From positions 22,899-86,898 of the forward strand of contig NZ_JAQMUB010000031.1 of the NCBI RefSeq assembly GCF_028330965.1: a stretch of 64,000 nt of DNA, in the 5' to 3' direction. The notes under the pieces are model-generated. The model saw only the letters and a program-made list of their open reading frames with translations. It searched no databases and was not told where the DNA came from. Positions 63,177 to 64,000 of this stretch are shown piece by piece (position 1 is the stretch's first letter; every line of letters begins with the position of its first letter). The DNA is from Oscillatoria sp. CS-180 (GTDB lineage: Bacteria; Cyanobacteriota; Cyanobacteriia; Phormidesmidales; Phormidesmidaceae). The position numbers and the translations under genes are program-made.

Positions 63177-63959
63177 CTAGTCATCAATGTTTAATCCGTG
63201 TTGTCTGAAGATGGTTTTGACGGTGCTTACCTGGGTCGGGGTAGGCGGATTGGTGTGACTGAGCTGATAGGTGAATCCAAGCTCTTTCCATTTGTACTCG
63301 CCCATCTGGTGGAAAGGAAGAACTTCCACTTTCTCAACGTTTTTCAGGGTTGAAATGAACTGAGCTAGCCCCTCAACATTGGCGAGATCGTCAGTTAGTC
63401 CTGGAACTAGGACGAAGCGAATCCAAGTGGGATGTTGTGTGGCGCTTAGGTGTCGGGCGAAATGGAGCGTAGGTTCGATCGCAACGCTGGTAACTTGGTG
63501 ATAAATCGCTGGATCAAATGATTTGATATCGAGGAGTACCAAATCAACGTAGTCTAGAACAGGCTTGGATGCTTCAAAGTCAGGAAAGCCAGAGGTGTCG
63601 AGCGCGGTATGAATGTCGAGTTCACGGCAGCGACGAAATATCTCGCGGACAAACTCAGGCTGAAGTAAGGGTTCGCCACCGCTGATGGTGACGCCGCCCC
63701 CAGAGTAGGTGAGATAAGAGCGATAGGTTTTGATGTCATCAATAAGTTCGTCTACGGTGACCTCTTGGCCACTAGTCGGGTCGCGAGTATCTGGGTTATG
63801 GCAGTACTGGCAGCGTAGGAGACAGCCCTGCGTGAAAATAACGTAGCGAATACCGGGTCCGTCCACCGCACCGCACGTTTCGATGGAATGAATGCGACCT
63901 CTTTGAGTTGAGTGAAAATTGGGTAATGGTGTGTGATGGTGTGTGGTTTGAGAAGTCAT
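63177..63959 (-). CDS. pflA: Pyruvate formate-lyase activating enzyme
   Basis: The 260-residue radical SAM protein carries the CxxxCxxC cluster motif in GCLLRCQYCHNPDTRD, GPGIRYVIFTQ before it, SGGGVTISGGEPLLQ, and the DLVLLDIKSFDP region typical of PFL-AE. It installs the glycyl radical on pyruvate formate-lyase, so the host can probably ferment in the dark without oxygen. The partner pflB is not in the window; it may lie beyond the right edge, since transcription runs leftward from near 63960. Confidence 0.9.
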   Translation of the reverse strand: MTSQTTHHHTPLPNFHSTQRGRIHSIETCGAVDGPGIRYVIFTQGCLLRCQYCHNPDTRDPTSGQEVTVDELIDDIKTYRSYLTYSGGGVTISGGEPLLQPEFVREIFRRCRELDIHTALDTSGFPDFEASKPVLDYVDLVLLDIKSFDPAIYHQVTSVAIEPTLHFARHLSATQHPTWIRFVLVPGLTDDLANVEGLAQFISTLKNVEKVEVLPFHQMGEYKWKELGFTYQLSHTNPPTPTQVSTVKTIFRQHGLNIDD

Positions 63960-64000
63960 GGCAATACGTGAGGACGACGCATCCGAGGCAGCATTTTGGC

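Overview
The window reads as chromosomal DNA of a cyanobacterium. The evidence is the very frequent HIP1-type GCGATCGC octamers, a PacS/CtaA pair of copper ATPases, a helical carotenoid protein (a homologue of the N-terminal domain of the orange carotenoid protein), a grpE / pilB-pilT-pilC block, a cold-shock-type RRM protein and several cyanobacteria-restricted families (DUF1823, DUF6464). Gene order, degraded insertion sequences and many dispersed palindromic repeats suggest a moderately repeat-rich, Leptolyngbya-like genome; the species cannot be named from the sequence alone.

Layout. 0-1.3 kb: tRNA-Pro(GGG) with its terminator, then two broken genes. 1.3-5.4 kb: copper module (HMA-like small protein, PacS ATPase, 35-residue membrane peptide, cupredoxin, PepSY-type membrane protein). 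5.6-9.6 kb: HNH nuclease, DHH phosphoesterase overlapping SixA phosphatase, citrate synthase with a clean terminator. 9.8-17.4 kb: lipase-like hydrolase, CtaA, NurA, HAD phosphatase, and MalQ. 17.6-25.2 kb: fasciclin protein with a Pro-Glu tail, SWIM protein, SDR and DnaJ-like chaperone, CsoR/InrS-type metal repressor with a thioredoxin lipoprotein, HtrA protease, a 110-bp MITE, IS110 debris, and a TspO-type protein. 25.7-30.3 kb: a MalT-like LuxR regulator followed by a DUF4386 membrane protein and a medium-chain oxidoreductase.

30.5-35.2 kb is the most unusual part: a fossil integron. A broken integron-integrase N-terminus lies on the + strand (34.83-35.15 kb). Divergent from it, on the - strand, runs a cassette array with at least four structurally convincing attC sites (77-87 bp, each with an extra base in the first half) plus degenerate ones. 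The cassettes carry an Mrr-type restriction nuclease, an HNH nuclease with a small partner, a small membrane protein, a MazF-type toxin-antitoxin pair and a DUF5706/Pycsar-effector-like membrane protein broken by an in-frame TGA. A 41-bp-period triplet of imperfect palindromes sits between the presumed attI core and the integrase.

35.4-48.6 kb: a secreted protein made of seven FDELRxENL repeats, a 1.1-kb gene-poor stretch, GrpE, PilB/PilT/PilC (type IV pilus motor and platform), helical carotenoid protein, small heat-shock protein with a candidate RNA thermometer, Na/alanine symporter, DUF6918-like protein, LD-carboxypeptidase, and DUF1823. 48.7-64 kb: HNH pseudogene, AspS, DUF6464, class III cyclase, FAD monooxygenase, SLC12-like transporter, RsmB-type rRNA methyltransferase, a degenerate M48 protease, a candidate sRNA, an Rbp RRM protein and PflA.

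A roughly 105-bp dispersed palindromic element (TATAGC ends, several internal stems) recurs at seven full-length and at least two shortened sites across the window. It accounts for most of the otherwise empty intergenic DNA and moves one apparent start codon (nurA).
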